Source of the DNA: an uncultured bacterium
GTDB taxonomy: Bacteria > Cyanobacteriota > Vampirovibrionia > Gastranaerophilales > Gastranaerophilaceae
Direction: 5' to 3'
Assembly: GCA_947428835.1 (NCBI GenBank)
Contig: CANENE010000003.1
Span: 62,001-126,000, forward strand
Length of the DNA: 64,000 bases
Each line of letters opens with the position of its first letter. The first letter of the stretch is position 1. The notes beneath the pieces were generated by a model. It saw only the letters and a list, made by a program, of their open reading frames with translations. It was not told the DNA's origin and did not search any database. Positions 25,464 through 35,153 of the stretch are shown here, in pieces. The position numbers and the translations under genes were made by a program.

Positions 25464-25500
25464 TAGCCGATAAATTTTAATTAATTTATCGGCTTGTTGT
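25464..25500 (+). terminator. Terminator after coiled-coil gene 1
   Basis: AGCCGATAAATT and AATTTATCGGCT form a 12-bp stem with a short loop, followed by a T/G-rich tail. Confidence 0.75.
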
Positions 25501-25530
25501 ATAAAGGGTTTTGAACTTTTTTACATGTAG

Positions 25531-25600
25531 ATTTGTTAAGAAATGTTAAGAAAATCAATATAATAAAAGCAATTTTTTTTGATAAAAAATCTTAATTAAA
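25531..25600 (+). promoter_or_regulatory. Shared upstream motif of small-protein genes (copy B)
   Basis: ATTTGTTAAGAAATGTTAA at 25531 matches the motif at 27829 almost exactly. It is followed by AGCAATTTTTTTT and an A-tract/CTTAATTA segment like those before the genes at 27978 and 45573. Confidence 0.5.
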
Positions 25601-25641
25601 ATATAAAGAAGTTTTTACACACATATTGAGGAGAAAAGATT

Positions 25642-25851
25642 ATGGCAAGCGAAGCACTTATCAAAAAGAGCGAAAGTTGCGCTACAAGTTTCGGATTATT
25701 AACAAAAAATGCATTAAATAAGATTAAAAAAGCAGTATCTTTACTGGAATTTGAGCTTGAAATTGCAGATTATGCAAAAGATAATCGACAATTTTATTTC
25801 GACAATGAAGCAGATTTCTTAAGATTAGAAAGAAGAAGCGCTTTTGCTTAA
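25642..25851 (+). CDS. Small lineage-specific protein, 69 residues
   Basis: A short, mostly helical protein of unknown function that starts MASEALIKKSESCATSF, preceded by a good GAGGAG ribosome-binding site. The upstream region shares the GTTAAGAAATGTTAA and A-tract motif with the genes at 27978 and 45573, supporting that it is a real, regulated gene. No signal peptide or known domain. Confidence 0.65.
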   Translation: MASEALIKKSESCATSFGLLTKNALNKIKKAVSLLEFELEIADYAKDNRQFYFDNEADFLRLERRSAFA

Positions 25852-25878
25852 AGATTTATCAAAATCCATAAATAAATC

Positions 25879-25918
25879 AAAGACTTGCTTTTTAAAGTTA
25901 TTTATTTAGCAAGTCTTT
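25879..25918. terminator. Bidirectional terminator between convergent genes
   Basis: AAAGACTTGCT and AGCAAGTCTTT form an 11-bp stem with A- and T-rich flanks on both sides. It overlaps the 3' end of the flavoprotein gene that follows on the minus strand. Confidence 0.75.
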
Positions 25919-27262
25919 TAATTTATAAGCTGCGGTGATAATAGGATCAATTGAACTGGAAAAAGGAGGAGCATACGGTAAATCTAGGTGTAAAAGCCCA
26001 TCTACAGTCATTTTGGATTTAAGAGAAGATGCTATTGTGTTAATTCTTTTCAAAGTACTGCTAAGTTCGCCAATAGCCTGAGCGCCAAGCAACTCACCAC
26101 TTCTTTTATCAGCAACTAATTTTAACGTAATGTTATTAGAATTTGGCATATAGCCTGCTTTATCCTTTTTGGTGATTACAACTTCAACAGGCACAATATT
26201 AATTTTTTCCTGCAGAGTATCTGCATATTCTTTTGTTAAGCCAACTCTTGAAATAGAGCAGTCGAAAAACCTTGTCACAACAGAATTTAAAATCCCATCA
26301 AATACTTCTAGTTTGCCTGTTGAGCTTGCATTTATTGCAGCAATCCTGCCTTCTTTATTGGCAATTGAGCCAAGACCTATATATGTAGATTGTTTTGTAA
26401 TTATGCAGTACTTTTGCGCGCAATCTCCGGCAGCAAAAATATTATCATAGTTTGTTCTCATTTTGTTATCTACATTTATTGCTCCGGTTGACCCTATTTT
26501 AATACCTGATTTTTGAGCAAGCTCAATATTTGGTTTAATTCCTGTTGAAAGCACACAAAAATCAGCAAAGATTTCTTCACCATTGCTTAAAACCGCTCCT
26601 TTAAAGGTGTTTTGTTCATCTACTTTAAATCTTACAATAGTTGTTGAAAAATATGTTTGGATTCTTGATTGGGCTTTTTTGAGAATTTCCTTTCCGATAA
26701 TTTCGGAAAAGTCTCTATCGAAATCCGAAACAAATCTGTCTTTAGCTTCAACAACTATCACATTTAATCCATTTGTAAGAAATGCTTCAATAAGTTCTAT
26801 TGCAATTAGGCCTGCTCCTACGACCACAACTGTTTTAGATTGCTGCATTTTTCTTCTTATATTGACACCATCATCAAGGCTTCTTAAGGTAAAGATATTT
26901 TTTGCATCTATGTTTATAATCTCAGGAACACTTACATTGGCACCTAAAGCTAAAATCAACTCATCATAAAAAATATGGTTGTTGCTTATCAATATCGAAT
27001 TTTGTTCAGGAAATATTTGTGTCGCTTCATGGTTTAAAAATACTTGTATGCCATTATTTACAAAATCTTGCGGACGTCTGATAATTAAATCATTAATATC
27101 TCTAACAGATCCTTCAATATAATATGGCAATCCGCACAAAGAACAGGAAACTTCGCTATCTTTTGTATATAGCTCCACAATGTTGCTTTTATTTTCCCTT
27201 TTAGCTTTTGCTGCAGCTTTTGCGCCCGCTGCGCCGCCACCTATAATAATTATTTTTTTCAT
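25898..27262 (-). CDS. CoA-disulfide reductase / NADH oxidase-like flavoprotein
   Basis: A pyridine-nucleotide disulfide oxidoreductase of the single-cysteine group. The start at 27262 gives MKKIIIIGGGAAGAKAAAKAK, the FAD motif, right at the N-terminus; the longer frame is unlikely. The redox Cys is at residue 43 in SCSLCGLPYYIEG, as in CoA-disulfide reductases and Nox. The NAD motif is VVVVGAGLIAIE, and the second FAD contact is NIFAAGDCA. The C-terminal dimerisation domain with LPYAPPFSSS is typical of this group. It likely protects against oxygen or disulfide stress. 454 residues; divergent from rsmD. Confidence 0.85.
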   Translation of the reverse strand: MKKIIIIGGGAAGAKAAAKAKRENKSNIVELYTKDSEVSCSLCGLPYYIEGSVRDINDLIIRRPQDFVNNGIQVFLNHEATQIFPEQNSILISNNHIFYDELILALGANVSVPEIINIDAKNIFTLRSLDDGVNIRRKMQQSKTVVVVGAGLIAIELIEAFLTNGLNVIVVEAKDRFVSDFDRDFSEIIGKEILKKAQSRIQTYFSTTIVRFKVDEQNTFKGAVLSNGEEIFADFCVLSTGIKPNIELAQKSGIKIGSTGAINVDNKMRTNYDNIFAAGDCAQKYCIITKQSTYIGLGSIANKEGRIAAINASSTGKLEVFDGILNSVVTRFFDCSISRVGLTKEYADTLQEKINIVPVEVVITKKDKAGYMPNSNNITLKLVADKRSGELLGAQAIGELSSTLKRINTIASSLKSKMTVDGLLHLDLPYAPPFSSSIDPIITAAYKLKDLLNK

Positions 27263-27295
27263 GGTAAATTTATTATTAAATGAAAGGATGAAATT

Positions 27296-27829
27296 TTGTA
27301 TCTTACAGCAGGGCAATACAAAGGCAGACACATAGATACACCTAACGGGGCAAGACCGACTCTTTCCAAAGTCAGAGAAAGCATTTTTAATATATTGAGC
27401 TGCTTTGAATTTGAAAGTAATAAACCGGTATTTTTTGAAATGTTTGCAGGTTCGGGCATTATGGGGCTGGAAGCTGTATCAAGAGGCTATAAATCTTTTG
27501 GTATTGATATTAACAGCAATGCAATAAAAATAATCAAAAACAACTACAAGCAACTTTCAATTATACCCGATATAATCAAATGCGATGCTCTAAAATTTCA
27601 GACAGATAAGAAATTTGATATCATATATCTTGACCCTCCTTGGGAATTTGATTATGAAGAAATTATAAAAAAAGCACAAAGTTTTTTAAAACCTGACGGA
27701 ATAATTATTGTTGAACACGATAAAACAAAAAATATTGATATACAAGCCATTTTAATAAAAATCAAGAGCAATTTAGAAATAGTTAAAGATAAGCGCTATG
27801 GAAGAGTTTTGGTAAATTTTTTAAGATAA
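27296..27829 (+). CDS. rsmD: 16S rRNA (guanine966-N2)-methyltransferase
   Basis: 177 residues. AGQYKGRHIDTP near the start and RPTLSKVRESIFNIL are the RsmD N-terminal signature. SAM-binding FAGSGIMGLEAVSRG and the catalytic LDPPW (DPPY-type) motif follow. The start codon is TTG at 27296 with AAAGGA just upstream; a nearby ATG is in another frame. Divergent from the flavoprotein gene with 33 bases between starts. Confidence 0.93.
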   Translation: MYLTAGQYKGRHIDTPNGARPTLSKVRESIFNILSCFEFESNKPVFFEMFAGSGIMGLEAVSRGYKSFGIDINSNAIKIIKNNYKQLSIIPDIIKCDALKFQTDKKFDIIYLDPPWEFDYEEIIKKAQSFLKPDGIIIVEHDKTKNIDIQAILIKIKSNLEIVKDKRYGRVLVNFLR

Positions 27830-27912
27830 TTTGTTAAGAAATGTTAAAAAATTGTATATACACATTATATAAACGAAGCAATTAATAAAAGCAAAAAAAT
27901 TTTATTATAGTG
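27829..27912 (+). promoter_or_regulatory. Shared upstream motif of small-protein genes (copy C)
   Basis: ATTTGTTAAGAAATGTTAA (27829) and GCAAAAAAATTTTATTATAG (27891-27910) recur before 25642, 38307 and 45573 in the same order or in part. The second block resembles an A-tract UP element plus an extended -10. Confidence 0.5.
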
Positions 27913-27977
27913 TAAGGAAAAATAAACCAAATTTACACACAAATTAATTACACAATTCAAGAGGAAAGAGATTTAAA

Positions 27978-28520
27978 ATGGCTTGGGTAACACTTGCACT
28001 AAGGAAAAAGGAGCTCAAAGCAACTCACTCTTATTACGTTAAAAGAGATCTGGAGATTGCAAGGGCAGAGCGTCAAGACGCTAGAAGGTATCAGTACGAG
28101 CAGACTGTTATCAATAATGATCAACAGGAAGAGCTTAGTGATTTGAGATCTGCTTACATGTCGGATAGGACAGGTAAAAGAGAACAAATCAATCAGCTTA
28201 GAGAACAGTTGAGCATATTTAACAGCAAAAACGACGATACTTCAGCAGCACAAGCACAAGACATTAATAATCAAATTTCCGACTTACAACAACAAATATC
28301 AGATGCTAAAGAAACTTATGAATATGATACAAATATTACAAAAGAGTTCTGGGAAGATGAACTCGCTATGATAGAGAACGAAGCAAACGATGTTGAAACT
28401 GCTTACGAAATGGAAAAAGTAGATATCGAAACTCAAATGGAATCAATATCCAACGAAATTGAAGCAATTGACAGCCAGTTGAGTACAGAAATCAAAAACA
28501 ACACGATTAAGCTATCGTAA
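27978..28520 (+). CDS. Small coiled-coil protein, MAWV-type family (copy 2)
   Basis: 180 residues, charged, with long heptad-rich helices (for example LRSAYMSDRTGKREQINQL and DLQQQISDAKETYEYD). The start MAWVTLALRKKEL and the end pattern match the protein at 24963, to which it is paralogous, with an inserted Q/D-rich segment. Unknown function. It carries the clearest version of the shared upstream motif and a GAGG ribosome-binding site. Ends at a strong terminator. Confidence 0.7.
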   Translation: MAWVTLALRKKELKATHSYYVKRDLEIARAERQDARRYQYEQTVINNDQQEELSDLRSAYMSDRTGKREQINQLREQLSIFNSKNDDTSAAQAQDINNQISDLQQQISDAKETYEYDTNITKEFWEDELAMIENEANDVETAYEMEKVDIETQMESISNEIEAIDSQLSTEIKNNTIKLS

Positions 28521-28568
28521 ACTATAACAAATAATTACTCTTGATAAAATGTGTATGTGATTTATAAA

Positions 28569-28606
28569 ACAAGGGCATAGATAATATCTATTGCCCTGTT
28601 TTTTTA
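28569..28606. terminator. Terminator after coiled-coil gene 2
   Basis: AGGGCATAGAT and ATCTATTGCCCT form a stem followed by seven Ts. It lies between convergent genes. Confidence 0.85.
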
Positions 28607-28626
28607 TTCTTTAATTTTTAAAATTT

Positions 28627-29169
28627 TCATGAAAGTACTTTGTCGGTTTTGGTAGTTTCAGATGTATCGTCTTTAACATCAGTTTCAACAAACATCGACA
28701 TTTTAGTTGGGTCAATTCTTTTATATTTATCTTTTACATCCTTAATTTCTTCATTTATTCTGTAAGCGTTAATTTCGCTTTGGGTAACTCTTCCATCATG
28801 GTTCGAATCAATTTCATTAAAATTTGACAAAACAGTATCCAATAAACTCGACATAGTACCGTTATTTGTTGAGCATAACTGGGAAAGCTCAGCATATGTC
28901 ATACCTTGAGTTTGAAGCTTGTTAGAATAATTTGTTACATCCTGTGTTGTTATTTTGCCGTCGCCATCTGTGTCAATTTGATTAAAATTTGACATTAAAT
29001 AACTTCTAAAAGTTTGATTGACATTGTTAAAAGTATTGTTATCAGATTTATGATTTATAATATCATTTAAACTTAAACCTTCGGATGAACCGTTTAACAT
29101 AAGAAGATAGTTTGAATTAAGCCCTGAAATTGCACCTGTAAAAAGACTGTTGCCAACAAGATTTGCCAT
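28627..29169 (-). CDS. EF-hand calcium-binding protein
   Basis: 180 residues with two canonical EF-hand loops: DTDGDGKITTQD (66-77) and DSNHDGRVTQSE (121-132), each with D/N at positions 1, 3 and 5 and an acidic or amide residue at 12. No signal peptide; a polar, Ser/Thr/Asn-rich N-terminus precedes them. Bacterial EF-hand proteins of this kind are usually calcium sensors or surface-associated. Not linked to a named family. Ends near the terminator shared with the convergent coiled-coil gene. Confidence 0.8.
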   Translation of the reverse strand: MANLVGNSLFTGAISGLNSNYLLMLNGSSEGLSLNDIINHKSDNNTFNNVNQTFRSYLMSNFNQIDTDGDGKITTQDVTNYSNKLQTQGMTYAELSQLCSTNNGTMSSLLDTVLSNFNEIDSNHDGRVTQSEINAYRINEEIKDVKDKYKRIDPTKMSMFVETDVKDDTSETTKTDKVLS

Positions 29170-29324
29170 AAATAAATCCTTTTTAAATTATACACTTACA
29201 TTTTAATGTTTTTTAGGCAAAAGTAAACCCAACATACATATTAAAATTTGAAATACTTGTCATCTGACTTGTTTATGAGAAAATTGAAATATGAAGAGAG
29301 ATACTAATAGAAAAGGAATTAAAT

Positions 29325-31412
29325 ATGCCAAGAAAAACACCTTTGGAAAAAATTCGAAATATTGGTATTGCTGCTCACATTGATGCCGGCAAAACCACAA
29401 CAACTGAAAGAATTTTGTTTTATACAGGTAAAACACACAAAATCGGTGAAACACACGACGGTGCCGCAGTAACCGACTTTATGGAACAAGAAAAAGAACG
29501 TGGTATTACAATCCAATCAGCAGCAGTTACGGCTGAATGGAAAGGACACCAAATCAACATTATTGACACCCCCGGGCACGTAGATTTCACTATCGAAGTT
29601 GAACGTTCTCTCCGTGTATTAGACGGCGTTGTTGCTGTATTTTGCGCAGTTGGTGGTGTTCAATCGCAATCTGAAACTGTTTGGAGGCAAGCAAACAGAT
29701 ATGAAGTACCAAGAATGGTATTTGTAAATAAAATGGATAGAACCGGCGCAGATTTTTACCGTGTAGTTGAACAAATCAAAACAAGACTTGGCGCAAACGC
29801 AATTCCAATTCAACTTCCAATTGGTGCAGAAGACAATTTCACAGGCTTGGTTGATCTTATGACAATGAAAGCCGAAATTTATACAAATGACCTTGGTACA
29901 GATATAAAAGAGGAAGATATTCCTGCAGATTTACTTGAAAAAGCTCAACAATACAGAGATGAAATGGTTGAAGCAATTTCAGCAGAAGATGATGCATTGA
30001 TGGAAAAATTCTTCGAAGATCCTTCTTCAATTACCGTTGAAGAACTTAAAAAAGCCTTAAGAAGTGCTGTTTGCAACAACAAGATTATTCCTGTTTGCTG
30101 TGGTACGGCATTTAAAAATAAAGGTGTTCAACTATTACTAAATAACGTTGTTGATTATATGCCATCTCCTGTTGATGTAAAAGCTATTGAAGGCGAACTT
30201 GAAGATGGAGCAAAAACACAAAGACACTCTTCAGACGATGAACCATTCTCTGCTTTAGCATTCAAAGTTATGACAGACCCGTTTGTCGGCCGTTTAACAT
30301 TCTTAAGAGTATATTCAGGCGTAATTACTTCTGGTTCTTATGTATTAAATTCAACAAACGGCAAAAAAGAACGTATTTCAAGATTGGTTAGAATGTATGC
30401 TGACCAAAGACTTGAAGAACAAGAAGTATATGCAGGCGATATCTGCGCAGCAGTTGGTCTTAAAGATACAACTACAGGTGATACGTTGTGTGCTGAAAAT
30501 GCTCCAATTATCCTGGAAAGAATGACTTTCCCCGAACCTGTTATTTCTGTTGCAATCGAACCAAAAACAAAGGCAGACCAAGATAAAATGGGTATAGCTC
30601 TTCAAAAACTGGCTGAAGAAGATCCATCTTTTAGAGTTAAATCTGATGTTGAAACAGGACAAACAATTATCTCAGGTATGGGCGAACTTCACCTTGATAT
30701 CATTGTTGACCGTATGCTAAGAGAATTCAAAGTAGAAGCAAATATTGGTAAACCTCAGGTTGCATATAGAGAAACAATTCGCGGAAACGCTGATCAGGAT
30801 TCTAAATTTATCCGTCAATCAGGTGGTAAAGGTCAATATGGACACGTTAAAGTTAAAATCGGACCTGCAGGAGAAAATGAGGGATTTGTATTTGAAAATA
30901 AAATTGTTGGCGGTGCAATTCCTAAAGAATATATTGAACCTGCAAGACGTGGTATGGAAGAAGCTCTTGAAGGCGGTATTTTGGCCGGTTATCCTATGAT
31001 TGACGTTAAAGTTGAACTATATGATGGTTCTTTCCACGAAGTCGACTCATCTGAAATGGCATTTAAAATCGCAGGCTCCATGGCAATTAAAGAGGGTTGT
31101 AAAAAAGCTACTCCTTGTATTTTGGAACCTATGATGAAAGTCGAAATTGAAATTCCTGATGAATTTACAGGAACAATCATTGGTGATATTTCAAGAAGAA
31201 GAGGAAGAATTGAAGGTCAAGAACCTCAAGGAAACACAGGAAATGTAATTGTAAGATGTATTGTTCCTCTTGCAAATATGTTTGGCTATGCAACTGATTT
31301 AAGAAGTAATACACAAGGCAGAGGAACGTTCTCTATGGAATTTTCTAAATATGAACAAGTTCCCGCTAATATTGAAAAAGAAATTATTTCAAAATCAACT
31401 GCAAGTGCTTAG
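29325..31412 (+). CDS. fusA: Elongation factor G
   Basis: The GTPase that drives ribosomal translocation. 695 residues, full length, with G1 [14 protein letters not shown], switch region [19 protein letters not shown] and [10 protein letters not shown]. Domain IV/V blocks include [13 protein letters not shown] and [21 protein letters not shown]. It is not in a str operon here (no rpsL, rpsG or tuf adjacent). Ends in a terminator. Confidence 0.97.
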   Translation: MPRKTPLEKIRNIGIAAHIDAGKTTTTERILFYTGKTHKIGETHDGAAVTDFMEQEKERGITIQSAAVTAEWKGHQINIIDTPGHVDFTIEVERSLRVLDGVVAVFCAVGGVQSQSETVWRQANRYEVPRMVFVNKMDRTGADFYRVVEQIKTRLGANAIPIQLPIGAEDNFTGLVDLMTMKAEIYTNDLGTDIKEEDIPADLLEKAQQYRDEMVEAISAEDDALMEKFFEDPSSITVEELKKALRSAVCNNKIIPVCCGTAFKNKGVQLLLNNVVDYMPSPVDVKAIEGELEDGAKTQRHSSDDEPFSALAFKVMTDPFVGRLTFLRVYSGVITSGSYVLNSTNGKKERISRLVRMYADQRLEEQEVYAGDICAAVGLKDTTTGDTLCAENAPIILERMTFPEPVISVAIEPKTKADQDKMGIALQKLAEEDPSFRVKSDVETGQTIISGMGELHLDIIVDRMLREFKVEANIGKPQVAYRETIRGNADQDSKFIRQSGGKGQYGHVKVKIGPAGENEGFVFENKIVGGAIPKEYIEPARRGMEEALEGGILAGYPMIDVKVELYDGSFHEVDSSEMAFKIAGSMAIKEGCKKATPCILEPMMKVEIEIPDEFTGTIIGDISRRRGRIEGQEPQGNTGNVIVRCIVPLANMFGYATDLRSNTQGRGTFSMEFSKYEQVPANIEKEIISKSTASA

Positions 31413-31433
31413 AGCCTCTGATTAAATTTAAAC

Positions 31434-31467
31434 AAAAAAAGAGCGTCCGTTTTGGGCGCTTTTTTAA
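31434..31467 (+). terminator. Terminator after fusA
   Basis: AGCGTCC pairs with GGGCGCT (one G-T pair), with an A-run before and a T-run after. Confidence 0.75.
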
Positions 31468-31654
31468 AACCTAACTATATTCCCCCATTCCATCTGAATA
31501 ATACTAATTCATATTATTCTTCGAAACTTGTTTTGCTTTTTACTCTCTTAATTTTACTCTCTTGATATCTCGTTTTTTATATCTTACTTATATACTAATA
31601 AAGTATTTTTTAGATAAAAAATTGCCATATTAGTATATATTATATTAAGAAATA

Positions 31655-32512
31655 TTAATTTTTTTCGTATACAACAGAAGCAGGGTATTTGCTGCCCGTG
31701 AGAAACTCTTCATTGGCTTTAAATCCTGCCTTAACAAGAGCTATGCGGAAACTATTTGTGTCGGATATTTTATATGCACCTTGATTGTCAAAACCGCCAA
31801 TCACAACTGTAGAACCCGGAGCAAGCTTATCAAACAGAGCCTTGGCATATTTGCCATATTCATTTGGAGAAATATATGGCCACATATTTCTGCACATCAC
31901 CAAAGAAGGGGTTTCACTATCAATAGATTCAATATCATCAAGTATATTTGCTTGTTTAAATTCAATATTTTGTTTAACTTCATCATTTAATCTATAGCAA
32001 TGTTTTTGTTTGACCTTGCTGTATCCGGGTGTAAAATATTTTTCCATTTCTTCATCACTAAGCTCAAGTGCTTCTTTGGCAATAGCATATTCGTCCTTGC
32101 TTACTATGGTATTTTTTTCTGCAAGTCTTAATTGCGCGATTTTGATTATATCTTTTGCCTGAACAGGATAGAATTTATCAGGGTTATTAACACCATTATC
32201 CACAGCCATAACAAAAGAAAAAGCTTCTTTTGCATCAGCACATCCATAGTCATATGTATTTACTTTTTCGCACCCCGAAAAGCGCTTTTCTAAATACTGT
32301 GCAAAATTTGACCAGTTTATATCTTCTCTAAACATCTTTGAGGTCTCACTTCTAAAAATTGACCCGTTTGAAAGATAATATTGTCCATGTTTAAGAGGCA
32401 CCCTTTCAGAAACCGGTATAGGTACGGATGCAACATTTGTCCCGCCAATAACCCTGCTTTTAAAAGACACGGGTGTATTGTATGCGCTATTTGAAATAGA
32501 AGATATGTTCAT
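31655..32512 (-). CDS. CheR-like SAM-dependent methyltransferase
   Basis: 285 residues. The pattern TYDYGCADAKEAFSFVMAV corresponds to the SAM-binding CSTGEEPYSLAM block of CheR. Later VKQNIEFKQANILDD and LVMCRNMWPYISP match the F-x-x-x-N and FCRN-x-x-Y-F blocks, and LAPGSTVVIGG the final strand. CheR-type enzymes methylate glutamates. No chemotaxis genes are near, and the N-terminus MNISSISNSAYNTPVSFKS replaces the usual CheR N-terminal helical domain. This suggests a different target. A diverged or degenerate methyltransferase is possible. Confidence 0.65.
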   Translation of the reverse strand: MNISSISNSAYNTPVSFKSRVIGGTNVASVPIPVSERVPLKHGQYYLSNGSIFRSETSKMFREDINWSNFAQYLEKRFSGCEKVNTYDYGCADAKEAFSFVMAVDNGVNNPDKFYPVQAKDIIKIAQLRLAEKNTIVSKDEYAIAKEALELSDEEMEKYFTPGYSKVKQKHCYRLNDEVKQNIEFKQANILDDIESIDSETPSLVMCRNMWPYISPNEYGKYAKALFDKLAPGSTVVIGGFDNQGAYKISDTNSFRIALVKAGFKANEEFLTGSKYPASVVYEKN

Positions 32513-32629
32513 TTATTTTTTCTCCATAATTTATTGTTAATACTTTTTTAAAGACAATGACAATAAAACACGTAAATAAAATAAATTGCCAGATATGACA
32601 AAAATATTTTTTTATATTAACATTAAATT

Positions 32630-33226
32630 ATGAATGACATTAAAACCATATGCGTTTTTGCAAGCTCAGCCAATAACATTGATAAGAAATATTATTTAGA
32701 AGCATGTAATCTTGGTATAGAAATAGCAAAGTATCAATATGACATTGTATATGGTGGCTCAACCAGGGGTCTGATGGGCGAAGTTACAAAAAACGCCAAA
32801 CAAAACGGCTCCAAAATAACGGGAGTGATGCCTGAAAAACTATACAACCTTGGAATTAACGAAGGAAATTGTACAAAATTTATTCTAACAAAAGGTATGC
32901 GAGAAAGAAAAGCAAAGATGGATGAATTATCGCAAGCTGTTATAGCACTACCCGGGGGATTTGGCACATTGGAAGAATTATCCGAAATGATTGTACAAAA
33001 ACAACTTGGCTATAATAACAAGCCAATAGTGCTTTTAAATACTAATGGATTTTATAATAATTTGATTGCATTTTATAACCAAATCATAGAAGAAAATTTT
33101 GCACCAAAAGTAACCTGCGACATTTGCCATTTTGCAAATAACGCACAAGATGCCATAAACTACATAAAAAATTATCAATACAAAGAAAAAGATTACCTCA
33201 ATATAAAGCTTGAAATAAACAAATGA
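32630..33226 (+). CDS. LOG-family protein (TIGR00730-type nucleotide 5'-monophosphate nucleosidase)
   Basis: 198 residues. Rossmann-like fold with VYGGSTRGLMGEV and the signature PGGFGTLEELSE at about 107-118, where the Glu is catalytic in cytokinin-activating LOG enzymes and related nucleotide-base hydrolases. In bacteria the physiological substrate is usually a purine or pyrimidine monophosphate. The stop overlaps the start of the next gene (ATGA), so the two are coupled. Confidence 0.88.
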   Translation: MNDIKTICVFASSANNIDKKYYLEACNLGIEIAKYQYDIVYGGSTRGLMGEVTKNAKQNGSKITGVMPEKLYNLGINEGNCTKFILTKGMRERKAKMDELSQAVIALPGGFGTLEELSEMIVQKQLGYNNKPIVLLNTNGFYNNLIAFYNQIIEENFAPKVTCDICHFANNAQDAINYIKNYQYKEKDYLNIKLEINK

Positions 33227-33645
33227 ACAACATCTCCAATTTTCTAAAAAAATATTATTATACAAAAATCTTAAAAAGAAATTATTTCAGATACGGGTCT
33301 TGCAAAAAATGCGGGGCTTGTTGCAAAAATATCTACATCAGGCACAAAAATAATGTTATTAAATCTAAGGAAGAATTCATAACACTTAAGAACAATGACG
33401 ACTATCCTTTTTGGAAAAATCTCGAAATCATAGGAAAAGACGAACTGGGAGTTGTTTTTAAATGTAAATTGTTTGATGAAGAAAAATCTCTTTGCAAGAA
33501 ACACAAGAAAAGACCCGATATATGTAGAAAATATCCAAGCGAGGAAATTTTTAAAATGGGCGCAATTTTAAAAGAAGAATGCGGCTACTATTTTAAACCT
33601 ATTGAAAGCTTTAGAGAAATTTTAGATAGAATTTCTGTTAAATAA
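33223..33645 (+). CDS. YkgJ-family cysteine cluster protein
   Basis: 140 residues. The cysteine cluster CKKCGACC (27-34) and later Cys residues in LFDEEKSLCKKHKKRPDICRKYP form the UPF0153/YkgJ pattern, predicted to bind zinc or an iron-sulfur cluster. Function not established. Coupled to the LOG gene by an ATGA overlap; its end overlaps the convergent folP end by 24 bases. Confidence 0.82.
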   Translation: MNNISNFLKKYYYTKILKRNYFRYGSCKKCGACCKNIYIRHKNNVIKSKEEFITLKNNDDYPFWKNLEIIGKDELGVVFKCKLFDEEKSLCKKHKKRPDICRKYPSEEIFKMGAILKEECGYYFKPIESFREILDRISVK

Positions 33646-34803
33646 TCTTTGATTAAATTTTATAGCCTGCATGGTAAGGGCAACATCGTGCACTCTTATA
33701 CAATCAATTCCATTTTGAATTAACCATAAAGAAGATAAAAGCGTTTGGATATCTGCGTCTTTTGGTTCTTTTGTATTTATGACGTCTTGAAGAAATCTTT
33801 TTCTTGAAACTCCGGCCAAAATCTCACACCCGAGACTTTTAAATTCAGATATTCTTTCTAAAAGCTCAAAATTTTGCTCGTAGTTTTTTGCAAAACCAAA
33901 ACCAACATCTATTATTATATTTTCCTTATTTAAACCGAAAGACTGCGCCATTTGAATTTTTTTACAGAGCGCTCTATAAATATCATCAATCAAATTATCA
34001 TAGCTTGTCAGATTGTCCATCGTACGGCTATCGCCTCTAGCATGCATTATAACAAGCTTTTTATTATATTTTGCACACAATTTAATCATTTCAATGTCTT
34101 TTAAAAAGCTCACATCATTTATGATATCAGCTCCTGCCTCAATTGATGAGCGGGCACAATCAGGCAGAAAAGTATCAACACTGATTAAAATATCAGGATA
34201 GGCGCTTTTAAGCGCAATGATAATTGGGATGACCTTTTCAAGCTCATATTCAAGCCCAACATTATCCGCCATAGGCCTTGTCGATTGAGCGCCTACATCA
34301 ATAATTTTTGCACCGTTTTCAATCATATCTACAGCGTGATTTACAGCTCTATCAATTTGCAAAAATTCACCGCCATCAGAAAAAGAATCAGAAGTCATAT
34401 TTAATATACCCATAATTTTAGTTTCTTTTGACTTTTGAAGTTCATTTTGGATATAAAACAATAATTCATCACTTAAATTAGAAAGAGAAAACGGCTGATT
34501 TTTCAATTTTTGCGCAAAGTTTTTTAACTGTGAAACACTTCCTGACAAAATGCAGTTTGATTTTTCTACAGAGCAATCTATAACACCCCTGTGGACCGCC
34601 GCATCACAATCCGATGCTAAAGCCGTTTGCTTTATAATATTTGCAACTTTAGAAGATAAATCAAAAATTTTTATTGATAAAAAAATATGCTTTTCAATTC
34701 CAAAATTAACATAATCAGAATCAAAACCTATAGCTTTGACTTCATTTTTAATATTCTTTTTTGAAACGGTCTTTAATAAAAATTGCATTTTATAATTTAA
34801 CAA
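33622..34803 (-). CDS. folP: Dihydropteroate synthase (with N-terminal extension)
   Basis: Joins p-aminobenzoate with dihydropterin pyrophosphate in folate synthesis. The core runs from about residue 128 (KIMGILNMTSDSFSDGG), with GAKIIDVGAQSTRP, ISVDTF, INDVSF, IIIDVGFGFAK and the terminal GIDCIRVHDV, all DHPS signatures. The first ~125 residues form an additional N-terminal domain. This domain is known in the long DHPS form of some bacteria; its role is unknown. 393 residues. The 3' end overlaps the convergent YkgJ gene. Confidence 0.92.
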   Translation of the reverse strand: MLNYKMQFLLKTVSKKNIKNEVKAIGFDSDYVNFGIEKHIFLSIKIFDLSSKVANIIKQTALASDCDAAVHRGVIDCSVEKSNCILSGSVSQLKNFAQKLKNQPFSLSNLSDELLFYIQNELQKSKETKIMGILNMTSDSFSDGGEFLQIDRAVNHAVDMIENGAKIIDVGAQSTRPMADNVGLEYELEKVIPIIIALKSAYPDILISVDTFLPDCARSSIEAGADIINDVSFLKDIEMIKLCAKYNKKLVIMHARGDSRTMDNLTSYDNLIDDIYRALCKKIQMAQSFGLNKENIIIDVGFGFAKNYEQNFELLERISEFKSLGCEILAGVSRKRFLQDVINTKEPKDADIQTLLSSLWLIQNGIDCIRVHDVALTMQAIKFNQRLFNRNSI

Positions 34804-34862
34804 ATATAATTAGAATACGAATATAATTTTAACATAAAATTAATTAAGGAGAATAAAGAATA

Positions 34863-35141
34863 ATGTCAAATGTACAAATCAAAATCACCAAAAGAGATGA
34901 AGATAAAAATCCTCGTCAAATAAGAGCATTAGGTTTTTTACCTGGTTCTGTTTATGGAAAAAGTATTGAAGCAAAAAGTATCCAATTAGATAGCCACGAA
35001 TTTGAAATGCTATATAAAAATAATAAAGACAACATTTGGGAGTTATCTTTAGATAAAGAAAAATTCAATGCAAAGATTCAAGAACTTCAAGTAAACTATG
35101 CAACAAACGAATATTTAAACGTTGAATTTGCATTAGTCTAA
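34863..35141 (+). CDS. rplY: 50S ribosomal protein L25 (short form)
   Basis: 92 residues, matching the N-terminal 5S-rRNA-binding domain alone, as in the E. coli form. RQIRALGFLPGSVYGKSIEAK matches the L25/CTC pattern (R-x-x-G-x-x-P-x-V-x-YG). GGAG precedes the ATG. Gene placement is isolated. An alternative is a general-stress CTC-like protein, but the C-terminal domain of that longer form is absent. Confidence 0.8.
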   Translation: MSNVQIKITKRDEDKNPRQIRALGFLPGSVYGKSIEAKSIQLDSHEFEMLYKNNKDNIWELSLDKEKFNAKIQELQVNYATNEYLNVEFALV

Positions 35142-35153
35142 TATTAACACTAT

